Source: Pseudomonas sp. Irchel 3E20 | GTDB lineage: Bacteria; Pseudomonadota; Gammaproteobacteria; Pseudomonadales; Pseudomonadaceae | DNA length: 64,000 nucleotides | Reading direction: 5' to 3' | Assembly (NCBI RefSeq): GCF_900187645.1 | Contig: NZ_FYEE01000002.1 | Coordinates: forward strand, 256,639 to 320,638 | Program-made: the position numbers and the translations under genes | In this document: positions 1-11,000 of the stretch, piece after piece | Numbering within the stretch: position 1 is the stretch's first letter | Layout of the letters: each line of letters begins with the position of its first letter | The notes under the pieces: generated by a model | Database searches by the model: none | The model's input: only the letters and a program-made list of their open reading frames with translations | What the model was told of the DNA's origin: nothing

Positions 1-1714
1 CCACGCTCAGACGGCTGCTGCGCTTGTCGGCGCTCACCAGGTTTTTCAGGTCGGCGCCGGCGGGCAGGGACATTTCATACAGGGCCAGGAACTGCGCGGC
101 GTTGTCCCGCGACTCGGGCAGGCGAAATTGCGCCGCGCCACCGCCGTGCAAAGCGCGGTTCACGGTTTTGAGAATGTCCGTCAGGCCATGCACGTGGGTC
201 ACCCCCGGTTGCTGGCGCAGCCATTGGCCAAATTGCTCGGTTTGGTGCAGGTACTCGGGGGCCCAGATGCCCTCGGCCTCCTGGGCATCGAGGGAAAACT
301 CCAGTGTGTAGAACCCGCCCAGGGCCTGGTTCAAACGGTCGGTGGCCTGGCGAAACTCATAGCGCTGGTCGAAGTAGCGCACGTAGCGGTCATCCAGCGT
401 GTTGGAAAACGCAAAAGCGCCTAACACACCGCCGGCCAGCACCACGCCCGCCAGCGCCTGGCGTGGCCGGCCCAGCACCTGGCGGGCCAGCCACAGGCTC
501 AGGGCCTGGGCCGGTGCCGGGCGGGTCGAGCCTTGCCACGGCAACACGCACATCAGCGCCGGCAGAAAGCTCAGGCTCAGCAGCCAGGCCAGCAGTGCGC
601 CGATGGCGACAATCGCCCCCAGGTGGGCAAACGGTGGCACCGCGCTGAACAGCAACGACAGAAAACCCGCCGCCGTGGTCAGGGTGGTCAGGGTCACCGG
701 CCACCAGCACTCGACCAGCACCTCGCGCACCGCCTCGCGCCGGCTCAGGCCTTCACCGCGCAGGCGCAGCATGCCGGCGCACAGGTGCAGGCAATCGCAG
801 CAGGCGATGGTGAGGATGATGTTGGGCGCGATCACGCTGGGCGACGACAGCGGCACCCCCAGTAGCGCCGCGGTGCCCAGCGCCGCCAGGGTGCTCATGA
901 GAATCACGCTGAACGTGGCCAGGGCCCCGGCGAACGAGCGCAGCACCAGGACGATGATGCCCAGCAGCACCAGCACCATGATCGGCAACAGCACGCTGCT
1001 GTCGAAGGTGCTCGCCTCGACGAATGCCTGGTCCAGGGCCACCGAGCCCGACAAACCGATGTGCAGGTCCGGGTGCTCGGCCGCGAACCGGCCCATCAGC
1101 GCTTGGGCCGCGGCCATGGCCTGCGCAGCCTGGTCCGCACCCTGAGTGGCATCGAGGCGCAGGTTGGCGGCCACCAAGGCCAGGCGCGCATCGGCGGACA
1201 ACAAGCGGCCGACTAGCAGGGGCTCATCGTTGATCTGCTGGCGCAAGTCGCGGGCCTGGTTGTCGCTCAGGCGATCGCCGGAACGCAGCAATTGGTCGAT
1301 GTGGATATCGTCCGCCAGGGCCTGCACGCGTTGGAAATTGGTCAGCGAATCGACGCGTTTGACCTGGGGCAAGTGCCACGCGGCATCCGTCAATTGGCTG
1401 ATGGCGTGTAGGCGCGCGGCGCTGAACAGGTCGCCGTCGCGGGCGCTGACCACGAACACCAGGGTGTCGTCGCGGCCGTAGGTTTGCTCGAACTGTTCCA
1501 GCGCTTGCAGGTCGGCGTTGTCCTGGGCGAAAAACACCCGGCTGTCGCTGCGAAAACTCAACTGCGCCATGCCCAGGCTCAGGGCGACGACCAGCAGCAA
1601 CGACGCCGCCAGCACCCACCACGGGTGGCGGGTGACCCCGCTCGCGTAGGCGTGCAGGAGGGCGGTGAACCGGTGCTGCGCGCCGAGGGGCGCGGCTGCG
1701 GGGGGAGTGTGCAT
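1..1714 (-). CDS. RND-superfamily (MMPL-type) exporter, 3' end outside window
   Basis: The frame opens at an ATG at 1714 and runs without a stop to the left edge, so 571 N-terminal residues are visible of a protein whose family usually has about 770-800. An N-terminal membrane segment (about residues 20-42, WWVLAASLLLVVALSLG) is followed by a periplasmic domain. A block of membrane helices then contains the segment TIACCDCLHLCAGM, which matches the polar TM4 region of HpnN/MMPL-like transporters. A second periplasmic domain begins near residue 490. It starts 19 bp after the beta-barrel gene and is the last visible gene of the PKS operon. MMPL-type RND pumps move lipids across the inner membrane or periplasm (known for hopanoids and mycobacterial lipids), so export of the polyketide lipid is the likely role (inference). 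The exporter class is firm and the substrate is unknown. Confidence 0.85.
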   Translation of the reverse strand, partial: MHTPPAAAPLGAQHRFTALLHAYASGVTRHPWWVLAASLLLVVALSLGMAQLSFRSDSRVFFAQDNADLQALEQFEQTYGRDDTLVFVVSARDGDLFSAARLHAISQLTDAAWHLPQVKRVDSLTNFQRVQALADDIHIDQLLRSGDRLSDNQARDLRQQINDEPLLVGRLLSADARLALVAANLRLDATQGADQAAQAMAAAQALMGRFAAEHPDLHIGLSGSVALDQAFVEASTFDSSVLLPIMVLVLLGIIVLVLRSFAGALATFSVILMSTLAALGTAALLGVPLSSPSVIAPNIILTIACCDCLHLCAGMLRLRGEGLSRREAVREVLVECWWPVTLTTLTTAAGFLSLLFSAVPPFAHLGAIVAIGALLAWLLSLSFLPALMCVLPWQGSTRPAPAQALSLWLARQVLGRPRQALAGVVLAGGVLGAFAFSNTLDDRYVRYFDQRYEFRQATDRLNQALGGFYTLEFSLDAQEAEGIWAPEYLHQTEQFGQWLRQQPGVTHVHGLTDILKTVNRALHGGGAAQFRLPESRDNAAQFLALYEMSLPAGADLKNLVSADKRSSRLSV

Positions 1715-1733
1715 CGAAGGGGTTCCTAACAAA

Positions 1734-2915
1734 TCAGAAGTACCAGGCCAATCCCAGCTTGAGGTAGGTGTCGTTGCCATAGCCGTTCAGCGCGGGATCG
1801 CGCCGGGCCTGGCTGGGCGCGTGCAACGCGGCGGAGAACACCGTGCTGGCGAACACCCGCCGGCTGGCGCGCAGTTCGAACAGGTGCGAGGACCACTGCA
1901 GGTCGTGGCTGGCGCGCAGTTCCAGGACGCTGTCCTGGGGGTCGTTGAGGCTCAGGCGCGCGCCAAAAAACAGGTCGCGCTGAAACGGCGTGACCGGTGC
2001 GTCGGCACTGCGGGCGTCGTAGTAGAACTCGCTGTAAAGGGTCAGGTCCGCCGTGCTCGCCCCGACACGGCTGAACGTCGTCTCGGCGCCCACGCCACCG
2101 CCCCAGAAGCGCTCGCCGGTGCCGCGCTGGTGGATGACTTCGCTCTTGAGCACGCTGTCGCCCACCACGTACTGGGCTTGCAAAGCGGTTTGCTCGATTT
2201 GCGCGTAGGTGGCGCGAAAGCCGCGCAGGCCCCTGGCATCGACCAGCGGTTGCAGCAGCGGCTCGCGGGCGTGGCCGCGGTAATGGGACAGCGCCAGCTC
2301 CAGGTCGCTGCCCAGTTTGAACGCGGCGCGGGCAGCGAAGCCGGGGGCCCAGCGGCCGTCCTCGAAGGCTTCTTCGCGCACGGCGGCCGGCAGGCTGCGC
2401 AAGCGGTCGCGACCCTCGCCCAGGCGCTGGCCACGGGCGTACGTCAGGGCGTACAGCGACAGCACCGTGTCGTCCAGGTTGAGGCTGACCATCGCCCCGG
2501 GTTGGCCCAGTTTGGCCTTGCCTTGGAAGTCTTCGGCGAGGTCGCGGACGTTGATGACGTCCACCGGGTTCCACGCTTCGAGCACGCCCCAGGTCTGGCT
2601 CAGCACCCCCACTTGCCAGTCGCTGGCATCGCTGCGCAGGTTCCAGGTGGCTTGGCGCAGGTCTGCGCTCCAGGCCTGTTCAGCATTGGCCGAGGCGCGG
2701 CTGAACAGCTCCAGGTGGTAGTCGCGGTCGCTGAGGGTCAGGTTCAAGGTGGCCGCGGCGTTGCGGTATTCGTCGGCCTGCCCGGCAAACTGCGGCGGTT
2801 CGGCGAATACCAGGCTGTCGAGCCCCAGGCTGCCCCGCAGGCTGGCCCCCTGGGCCAGCGGCAGGCACAGGCTGGCCGCAAAGGCCAGGCACAGGAGGGA
2901 GGCGGGCCGGCTCAT
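1734..2915 (-). CDS. Predicted outer-membrane beta-barrel protein (DUF1302-like)
   Basis: A 393-aa protein with a signal peptide (MSRPASLLCLAFAASLCLPL, cleavage after AQG). The mature part has alternating hydrophobic/polar strands and ends in aromatic WYF, the usual BAM signal. The stretch WGVLEAWNPVDVINVRDLAED resembles the WG..NP.DVINPRD motif of DUF1302-type barrels that accompany RND lipid transporters. Its ATG (2915) overlaps the stop of the LolA-like gene as ATGA, indicating translational coupling; an in-frame ATG nine bases upstream (2924) is an alternative. I discard the longer reading to 3050 because it lies inside the upstream gene. Likely job: the outer-membrane acceptor or exit channel for the lipid delivered by the LolA-like protein and RND pump (inference). 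The barrel call is good and the family name is less certain. Confidence 0.75.
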   Translation of the reverse strand: MSRPASLLCLAFAASLCLPLAQGASLRGSLGLDSLVFAEPPQFAGQADEYRNAAATLNLTLSDRDYHLELFSRASANAEQAWSADLRQATWNLRSDASDWQVGVLSQTWGVLEAWNPVDVINVRDLAEDFQGKAKLGQPGAMVSLNLDDTVLSLYALTYARGQRLGEGRDRLRSLPAAVREEAFEDGRWAPGFAARAAFKLGSDLELALSHYRGHAREPLLQPLVDARGLRGFRATYAQIEQTALQAQYVVGDSVLKSEVIHQRGTGERFWGGGVGAETTFSRVGASTADLTLYSEFYYDARSADAPVTPFQRDLFFGARLSLNDPQDSVLELRASHDLQWSSHLFELRASRRVFASTVFSAALHAPSQARRDPALNGYGNDTYLKLGLAWYF

Positions 2916-3715
2916 CGCGACCATGAAGGCAGGCGGCTGTCGGTCATGTCGGCGGCTCTGAGGCCGGTGTTGAAGCGGTAGTCGTCCCAGATGATTTGCG
3001 AGCTGGCGTTGTCCTGCAGGTTGGTCATGACAATCCGCCCTGGCCGCCAATACGTGCCGTACTGCTGGTAGTCATGGAAATCCAGGCGTTTGGCGGCTTG
3101 GCCGACCTTGTCGTAGTAGACGATGCGCACCGGTTGCCAGATGCGTGGGTCGATGGTTTCCACCAAGCGCGAGTAGCCGGAGTGAGCGTATTTGGGCAGG
3201 TTGGCGATGGTGTGGCAGGTCGCCTGGGGCTCGCCGCAGGGTTCGTCCTGGACGAACTCGTAGTCGTAGTTTTCGACCTGCCAGGTGGTGATGTCTTCGT
3301 AGGTGAACTCCGATCCGCCGAAGGAGCCGGTCTTGTCCCGTGCCGCCAGGCGCTTGACCCGTTTGACGGCAGGCAGGTAGATCCATTGGTCATCGGCGGC
3401 CTGGGCGTTGCTGAAGGTGAGCGAGGCGAACCCGGCCAGATCGCGCGGCTGGGAAAACACCACCAGGCGTTTATCGCCCACGGTGTCGCCTTCCAGGGTG
3501 CTCATCTGGAAGCTGCGTTCGGTGCTGCGCCCGTCGGGGCGGTTGAGGGTCATGCGCCCGTTGACTACGTAGTCGCCGTAGCCACTGTCTTTGCGGTCAA
3601 CGGTGAGGGCAATTTCCCGGCCCCGCTCACGCAGCTCGGGGGTGCTGGCGCTGACGGTCGGGGCGAGCAGCAGGTGGCCCGCCGCCAGGGCGAGCAGGGG
3701 AGGCAAAGTGTTCAT
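2912..3715 (-). CDS. LolA-like outer-membrane lipid/lipoprotein-sorting protein
   Basis: A 267-aa secreted protein with signal peptide MNTLPPLLALAAGHLLLAPTVSAS. The body fits the 'outer membrane lipoprotein-sorting protein' family: repeated amphipathic strands with FSQPRDLAGFASLTFSNAQAADDQWIYLPAVKRVKRL, then the KTGSFGGSEFTYEDIT segment typical of the family, and WRPGRIVMTNLQDNASSQIIWDDYRFN near the C-terminus. Such proteins are half-barrels that shield hydrophobic cargo in the periplasm. An AAGGAA ribosome site sits six bases before the ATG. It is downstream of the alpha-oxoamine synthase and coupled to the beta-barrel gene, with an MMPL pump next. That trio is also seen with other lipid-making clusters such as aryl polyenes, so it probably ferries the polyketide lipid (inference). 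Confidence 0.82.
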   Translation of the reverse strand: MNTLPPLLALAAGHLLLAPTVSASTPELRERGREIALTVDRKDSGYGDYVVNGRMTLNRPDGRSTERSFQMSTLEGDTVGDKRLVVFSQPRDLAGFASLTFSNAQAADDQWIYLPAVKRVKRLAARDKTGSFGGSEFTYEDITTWQVENYDYEFVQDEPCGEPQATCHTIANLPKYAHSGYSRLVETIDPRIWQPVRIVYYDKVGQAAKRLDFHDYQQYGTYWRPGRIVMTNLQDNASSQIIWDDYRFNTGLRAADMTDSRLPSWSR

Positions 3716-3733
3716 CGGTGTTCCTTGGATACG

Positions 3734-3760
3734 GCGCTCGACCCTGTTGCGGTCGAGCGC
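3734..3760 (-). other. Intercistronic hairpin between the oxoamine synthase and LolA-like genes
   Basis: Perfect 10-bp inverted repeat GCGCTCGACC / GGTCGAGCGC with a 7-nt loop in the 55-bp gap between the two genes. There is no T-run on the transcribed side, so it is not a standard terminator. It could be an RNA-processing or mRNA-stability element separating biosynthetic from transport cistrons (inference). Confidence 0.6.
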
Positions 3761-3770
3761 GGCGTTGGGC

Positions 3771-5066
3771 TTAGAGAGGTTGGGTGAGCAGGTCGAGGGT
3801 GTGGGCGATCATCGCTTCGTCGTGCTCGCTACTGATGAAGCAGCGCAGCCGCGCCTCGTTGTGCGGCACCACCGGGTGCATCACGGCGTGGGCGATCACG
3901 CCGTGGTCCAACAGCCTCGACATCAGGCGCAGCGCCCGGTCGTCGTCGATCATCAGCGGCACGATGGGCACCCCGGGCACCGCGCTGCCGCACTCGAAGC
4001 CGCGCTGGCGGGCCTGTTCGACGAAATGCCGCGCATTGCTTTGCAGGCGCGCCACCCGCTGTGGCTCGGCGCAGGTCACGCGCAGGGCGGCCAGGGCGGC
4101 GGCGGTATTGGCCGGGCTGATGCCGGTGCTGTAAAGCTGCAGGCCGGGGCAGAAGTGATGGAGCAGGTCGATCCATTCCTTCTTCCCGGCGACAAACCCC
4201 CCGCAACTGGCAAAGCTCTTGGACAGGGTGCCGACGATCAGGTCGACCTCCGCCGGGGCGATGCCGAAGTGCTCGCACACCCCGCGCCCGGTGGCGCCGA
4301 CGGTGCCGCACGAGTGCGCCTCGTCGATCATCAGCCAGGCGTTGTGACGCTTTTTCAGGGCCACCACTTGGGGCAGGTCCACCAGGTCGCCGTCCATGCT
4401 GTAGGCGCCTTCGACCAGAATCAGTACGCGCCGGTAGCCGTCGCGGTGCTCCTTGAGCAGGGCCTCCAGGGCGACCATGTCGTTATGGGGAAAGGCGATG
4501 CGCCGCGCCCCGGACATCACCGCGCCCATCAGGCCGCTGTTGTGCATGTATTCGTCATGCAGGATCAGGTCGCGCCGGTCCAGCAGGTAGCCGATCACGG
4601 TGACGTTGGCGCTGTAGCCGCTGACGCTCACCGTGGCCGCTTCGCACCCGATGAAGCGGGCCAGTTCGGTTTCCAGTTGGGCGTGCAGTTCGATTTCGCC
4701 GCCCACCATGCGCGCGGCGCCTGCATGGCAGCCGTAGCGGTCCACCGCCTCGTGCACAGCGTGCTTGACCCGAGGGTCGTTGGCCAGGCCCAGGTAGTTG
4801 TAGTTGGAGAAGCTGATGTAGTCGCGCCCGGCCATCTGCAAGGTCGCGGCCACGTCGCCGCTGCGCGCGCGAAAGTACGGGTTGATAAGCCCGTTGCCCT
4901 CCTGATAGCGAGCGCGCAGGCCCTTAAGCATGGCGTACTCGGGCGACTCGGTGAGGTTGCCCGACTCGCCCGGCGCCACCCTGTGCAGGGCGGGCTGCTG
5001 GCTGGTGATGTTGGCGCGCATCTTGGCCAGCAAAGTGTCGACGGCGGCATTGGAAGAACGGTTCAT
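3771..5066 (-). CDS. Alpha-oxoamine synthase (AONS/SPT-like PLP enzyme), polyketide-releasing
   Basis: A 431-aa PLP enzyme of fold-type I in the 8-amino-7-oxononanoate synthase / serine palmitoyltransferase / KBL family. Family marks visible: FSNYNYLGL (88-94), GCHAGAARMVGG (112-123), DEAHS (248-252, binds PLP), and GTLSKSFASCGGF with the PLP-forming Lys283. Compared with the usual ~390 aa it has about 40 extra N-terminal residues. The family condenses an acyl thioester with an amino acid with loss of CO2. The gene starts 25 bp after the PKS, which ends in an ACP and has no thioesterase, so the enzyme very probably off-loads the polyketide onto an amino acid to give an alpha-amino ketone. This parallels the known fumonisin and saxitoxin-type PKS/oxoamine-synthase pairs. 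It is not a biotin gene: no bio neighbours are present. Confidence 0.9.
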   Translation of the reverse strand: MNRSSNAAVDTLLAKMRANITSQQPALHRVAPGESGNLTESPEYAMLKGLRARYQEGNGLINPYFRARSGDVAATLQMAGRDYISFSNYNYLGLANDPRVKHAVHEAVDRYGCHAGAARMVGGEIELHAQLETELARFIGCEAATVSVSGYSANVTVIGYLLDRRDLILHDEYMHNSGLMGAVMSGARRIAFPHNDMVALEALLKEHRDGYRRVLILVEGAYSMDGDLVDLPQVVALKKRHNAWLMIDEAHSCGTVGATGRGVCEHFGIAPAEVDLIVGTLSKSFASCGGFVAGKKEWIDLLHHFCPGLQLYSTGISPANTAAALAALRVTCAEPQRVARLQSNARHFVEQARQRGFECGSAVPGVPIVPLMIDDDRALRLMSRLLDHGVIAHAVMHPVVPHNEARLRCFISSEHDEAMIAHTLDLLTQPL

Positions 5067-5091
5067 GGGTAAAGGTTTCCTCTTGGAAAAA

Positions 5092-8000
5092 TCAGGCCGC
5101 GCTGGCCAGTTCGATCTTGCTGCGCACCTCGCTCAGGGCCCGTTGGGCTAGCTTGGCGATGGTGGCCTGGCCTTGGAGCTCGATCACCGAGTAGGTCACG
5201 CCCAGCTGCTGCTCCAGGAGGAACTTGATCTCGGTGGAGAGCAGGGAGTCGACGCCAAAGGAATCGAACGACTGCTCGGGTTTGAGGCGCTGGGCGCTGG
5301 TCTTGAGGCCGGCCGCCACGCACTCGGCAATCAGGCTTTGCAGGACGCCGCTGGCCTCGTTGTCATCGACACTGGCGACCACCGCGTGCAGTTGCTCCAC
5401 CAGGGAGCTGTTGTCGCTCTGGCTGGCGCGGCTGGCCTGGACCAGTTCGGCGAAGGTCGGCGAGGCGCCGCCGACGCTTTCGTATACCGCCCACTTGCCC
5501 CAATCGGCCTGCTCGGACACCGCCACCTGGGCCAGGCCCTTGGCCAGCGCCCGGCCAAGGGCGCGCAGAGCCACGTGCACGTCCAGCGGGGTGAGGCCGA
5601 TTTGCGTGAGGTGCTGGCCGATGCGCTCGTCGCTTTCGAGCATGCCGACACCGGCGATGGCCCCGAAGTTAATGCTCAAGGCCGGCAGGCCCTGGGCGCG
5701 ACGCAGGTGCGTGAGGCCTTCGAGGAAACCGTTGGCGGCGCAGTAGTTGGCCTGGCGGCTGTTGCCCACCAGGCTGGCGATGGACGAGAACATCACGAAC
5801 TGCTCCAACGGCGCGCCGATGGCCAGGGCGCCCTGGTGCAGGGCCCAGGCTCCGCCGGCCTTGGGTTGCATGACGGTGCTGACGTGGGCGGGCGTCATCT
5901 GCTCCAGCAGGTGGTCCTGCAACACGCCGGCGGCGTGGTAGATGCCCAGCAGCGGTGCCTGCGGTTGGTGCAACTGGCCCAGCAGGCGCTGTACCTGGGC
6001 CGGGTCGCTGACGTCCAGGGCATGGGCGCTGGCCTGGGCACCGAGGTTGTGCAGTTGCGCCAGCAGGGCTTGGGCCTGGGGCGTGTCGGCGCCACGCCGG
6101 CCGACCAGGGCAATGTGCCCCGCGCCGTGGCGGGCCAGCCAGCGGGCCAGTTCCTGGCCCAGGCCGCCGAAGCCACCGGTGACCAGGTAGACCCCGTCAC
6201 GGCGCAGCGCCGGCGTGTCGCTGGCGGCTGCCGTGAACGGTCGTTCGTCCCCGGCCACTTGCAGCTCGACCCAGCCATGCAGCGCGGTGCCGTCCAACAG
6301 GTCGGCGAAGCCGGGCAGTGCTGTGGCGAGCGCCGCGGGCGGGGTGGCCAGGGCGCTGCGCAGGGCGGCGCGGTAGGCCTCGTCCTGGCGGCACGCCGCA
6401 AGGTCCAGGGTGGCGCGGATCAGGCGTTGGCACTGTACCGGCAAGGCGAAGGGCGCCGGGTCGTTGCCCAGGTCGAGCAACTGCCCGCCCGTGGCCAGGG
6501 CGAAGAAACCGGCCTGATGGCTCCACTGCGCCAGGTCGGCGGCGATCAGGTCAAAGCCTGGTGCGTTGGGTAGGTCACTCAGGTCCGCCGCGACGCGGGT
6601 GACGACGGCGCCGTGCTGGCTCAAGGCCGCGCTCAGGGCATCGCCCAGCACACCTTCGACCACCAGGGCACGCGCCCCGGGGCGCAACGCGCAGGTCCGG
6701 GCCAACGCCACGGCGCGGGCCTGGATGGGCGCGATCAAGGCCGAGGGCGTGTCGTGCTGGCCGATCGGTGCCAGCACACACTCGGCGGGGCGCAAGCTCA
6801 ACTCGGTGCCAAGGTGGCGCGGGGCCAGAGCGACGATCCGCTCACCCACGCTGAACCCGCTCAGTGCCTGGCCAACGGCGGTCACCACCGCGACCACGCC
6901 CATGGGCTGTTCCGGGTGTTCCAGGGCCACGGCCAGGCGTTCGACCCGCACCTGCAAGGCCTCGGGGTCCAAGGCTTGCGGTGTTTGCAGGTGGGCGCTG
7001 AAGGCGCTGTGGTGCTGGCGCAGGCTGATGGCCTGCGGCCCGGTGCAGCGGCTCGGCACGTGCCCTGGTTGCTGCAACAGCCCGCTGGCGATCAAGTGGG
7101 CGCCGTAGCGCTGCTGCTCGCGCAGGGCCACTTCGTCGATCAACTGATCGGCCATGACCTCGGCGAACAGTGCCGCCAGCCCTTGACCTTCGTCGATGTC
7201 CACCAGCGCCGCGTCCAGCGATGGCTGCTCGTTGCGCACCACCCGCACGAAACCGGCCACCGCCGCTTGCGCCGGTTGCACTGGATCGTCCTCGCGCACC
7301 CCATGGGCGCCCCGCGTCACGACCCGCAGCGGCAACGGCCGGCCCTGGGCCGCGAGGGCCTGGACCGCCAGCAGCAGCTCGCGCAGTTCATCTTCGCCGG
7401 TCACCGCCATGGCGGCATTTTGCCCGGCCCAGGACAAACCGATCACCCGGTCTACCGCGCCGAGGCCAGGGTGGGCCGGCACTTGGGCCCAGGTGCAGCG
7501 CTCGCAGCCCAGGCCGCGTTCGCCGGCCAGTTGGGCGAAGCGCACCGCCAACGGGTCGTCGCCGTGGGCCACCAGCAGCAGCTGTTGCGCGCTCATGGGT
7601 GGGTTGGCGAGGGCGGGCAATTCGCGCCAGGTGCGCTGATAGTCGCCGGCCGGGAACACCTGGGCCTTACCGCGGCCTTGCAGGGAGCGGCAGGTCAGGC
7701 CCTGTAAGTGGGCCAGGACAGCGCCGTGGCGATCGGTCAATTGGAAGTCGCAGACGATGCGCGAGGCGTCGCGCTCGACGATCTGCACCCGGCAGTCAAT
7801 CGCCTCGGGCAAGGGGCGGTAGACGTGCAGCGCCGCGAGGCTCACCGGCAGGAACACGCCCTCCTCGGGGCGCATCAGTGCCAGGGCCGCTTGGAAGCAA
7901 CCGTCCAGCAGCGCCGGGTGCAACAGGTAGGCCGGTGCGTCAGCGGCCAACTCGACGGGCAGGCTCAAGTGTGCCTGGGCCAGGCCCTGTTCGAGGTCGC

Positions 8001-11000
8001 GGTGCAGGCGGCGGATCGACTGGAAGGCCGGCCCGTACTGCAAGGATTGGCCGTGGAGTTGGGCATAGAGGGCGGCCGGCTCCAGTGCCTGGAGATCGCC
8101 GGTGGCCAGCAGCGCAATGGCCGTCGGGGCGGGTGTCGCCAGTGGGTGCAGGGTGGCCTGGGCATGCACCAGGGGCGCGGCGTCTTCGGCGATATCGTGG
8201 GAGGCGAGGGTGGCGCGATGGCGCGTGGCGTCGAACTGCACGTGCAGGCGCAGCTCACGGGCGTGGTCGAGCAGTAGCGATTGTTGGATATCGACGTCAC
8301 GTACGCTCAGGCCCGTGCTGTGCGGCCAGCGTTCGCGGGCCTCTTCGCACAGGGCTTCGAGGAACCCCGCGGCGGGCATGATCGGCGAACCGTCGACGAT
8401 GTGGTCGTAGAGGTAGTTGAGGCGCCGCAGGTTGAGGTCGATACCGCCCTGGTCGGCGTGCAGCGGCCAACCTTGGGCGTTGAGGCGGTCGTCGCGCTGC
8501 CATTGCGCTTCGCGCCACAGCAACTGGCGCTGCCACGGGTAGGTGGGCAATTGCACCTGTTGGCCGGCGGGCGTACGCGCGGCCCAGTCGAGGGCGGCAC
8601 CCTGGGCGTAGATGGCGCAGACAGCGCGGCGCAGTGCGTCGGTTTCCGGCTTGTTCATCGCCAGGGTGGCGCTGGCGTGGATCTCGATGTTGCGGGCGCT
8701 GGCGGTTTCCTCCAGGGAGCGGCGCAGCACCGGGTGCGGGCCGACTTCGACGAAATGGGTGTAGCCGTCGTCCAGTAGCGCGGTGATGGCGTCACAGAAG
8801 TACACCGGGTTGCGCACGTTGTCGCACCAGTATTGGGCGTCGTACAGGCGTTCGCCGTTCAAGCCGCCGCTGACGGTGGAGTACAGCGCCGTGGTCGCGG
8901 GCACGGGTTGCAGGCCGGCCAGGGCTTCGCGGATCTGCGGCTTGAGGGCCTCCATCAGCGGGCTGTGGTAGGGCACTTCAACGTCGAGCATCTTGGCGAA
9001 CACCTTGCGCTCGCCCGCCTCGGCGAGTAGGGCCTGCAAGGCCTGGCGGTCGCCGGCGATGGTCACGCTGCGCGGCGAGTTGATGGCGGCCAGGGAGATC
9101 AAATCGCCATGGGGCGCCATCAGTTCCAGGGCCTGCTCGGCGCCCAGGCCCACAGCGAGCATCGCCCCGGTGCCGGCGGCCGTGGCCTGGATGCGGCTGC
9201 GTTCGCGGCTCACCCGCAGGGCGTCTTCGAGGGTCAACATGCCGGCGGCCCAGGCCGAGGCGACTTCGCCTACCGAGTGGCCGACCACCGCATCGGCCAC
9301 TACGCCTTCGGCCTTGAGGGCGGCCGTGAGGCCGATCTGGATCATCAGGTTGGCGGGTTGGGCGAACTCGGTGTGCTTGATTCGCGAGGTTGCTTCATCG
9401 CGCAGCATTTCTTCCAGGATGGAGAACCCGGCAATGCCCTGGAACACGCTATCGGCTTGCTCCAAGGTGTGGCGGAACACCGGGTTTTCGCTTAGCAACT
9501 GGCGGCCCATGGCCCACCACTGCGGGCCCATACCGGTGTAGACGAAGGCAATGCGCGGGCTGGCGTTGAACGGGCGCGCCCCTTCAACGCCGGGGAAGTC
9601 CCCGCTGTCGGCGGCAAACGCGCGCAGGGCGCTGGCCAGTTGCCCGGGGGTATCGCCCCACACCGCGACGCGATGGTCGAGGTGGCTGCGGCGCAGGGCA
9701 GTGGTGAACAGCACATCGTTGAGGGCGGGGGCGTCGGCCGCCTCCAGCATCTGGGCCAGTTGCCCGGCGCGTTCGCGCAGGGCCTGGGTGTCGCGGGCGC
9801 TCAGCGGCAGGATGGCCACCGAGGGGGCGCAACCAGGCTGGGGCACGCGCGGCGTGGTGGCGGGCGGCGAGCTGAGGATGGCATGGGCGTTGGTGCCGCC
9901 GTAGCCGAACGAGTTGATGGCGATGCGCCGCACCTGTGCGGGGTCGCCCAGGGTCTCGGTACGCCGGGGCAGGTCGATTTCCTCTGGGATTTGCGGGTTG
10001 ACCACTTCCAGCCCCGCCACTTCAGGTACCTGGTTGTGGCGCAGCATCATCATCGACTTGATGACGCTGGCCACGCCGGCCGCGGCTTCCAGGTGGCCGA
10101 TGTTGGCTTTCACCGAACCCACCCGGCAGCGCCCGCCCTGGGCGTAGACATCGGCGATGGCGCGGGTTTCCAGGGGGTCGCCCACGGGGGTACCGGTGCC
10201 ATGGGCCTCGACGTAGTTCACCGACGCGGCGTCGATACCGCTTTGGGCCAGCACCTCTTCCATCAACTGGCGCTGGGCCTGGGGGTTGGGCACGGTGATA
10301 CCGCTGGTGCGGCCATCCTGGTTGACGCCGGCACCGTCGACCAGGGCAATGATTTCGTCTCCGTCCCGCAGGGCGCAGGCATAGTCCTTGAGCACCACGA
10401 CGCCACAGCCCTCGCCCCGGCCATAGCCATCGCCTCGGGCATCGAAGCTCTTGGAGCGGCCGTCCTTGGCGAGGAAACGGCCCTTGGCCATGGCCACCAT
10501 GTACTCAGGACGCAGCATGAAACTGGAGCCACCGACCAAGGCTGTTTCGCATTGCCCTGTAAGAATGGCGCTGACGCCCTGTGCGAATGCCACCAGGGAA
10601 GAAGAGCACGCGGTATCGACCGACAGGCTCGGCCCTCGGAAATCGAAGGCGTAGGAAATGCGGTTGGAGAGCATGGTCAGGGTCGAGCCTGCCGCACTGT
10701 GGGCACCGATCATGCCGCGGGCATGGCTGCCGAACTGGTTGAGTAGGTGGTCGACAGTGAAGCCGCCGACGAACACGCCGGTCTGCGAACCCGCCAAGGC
10801 CTCGACGCACAGCCCGGCGTTTTCCATGGCTTCAAAACTCAGTTCCAGCAACAGGCGCTGCTGGGGGTCGAGGAATTCGGCTTCGCGGGGGGAAAAGTTG
10901 AAAAAGTCCGCGTCGAAGCCACGAAAGTCGTACTCCTCGAGAAAGTGCCCGTGGCCGACATAGGTTTTACCGCACACGTCCTGTTCATTCAGATAAGTAT

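Noticed and set aside
3771..5066. Biotin synthesis gene bioF
   Set aside because: No bio genes nearby, extended N-terminus, and tight linkage to a thioesterase-less PKS argue for a specialised oxoamine synthase.
5173..6573. Long plus-strand ORF antisense to the PKS
   Set aside because: Low-complexity Gly/Ala/Gln/Val composition and codon phase mirror the PKS frame; it is a GC-driven shadow of a gene with clear domain motifs.
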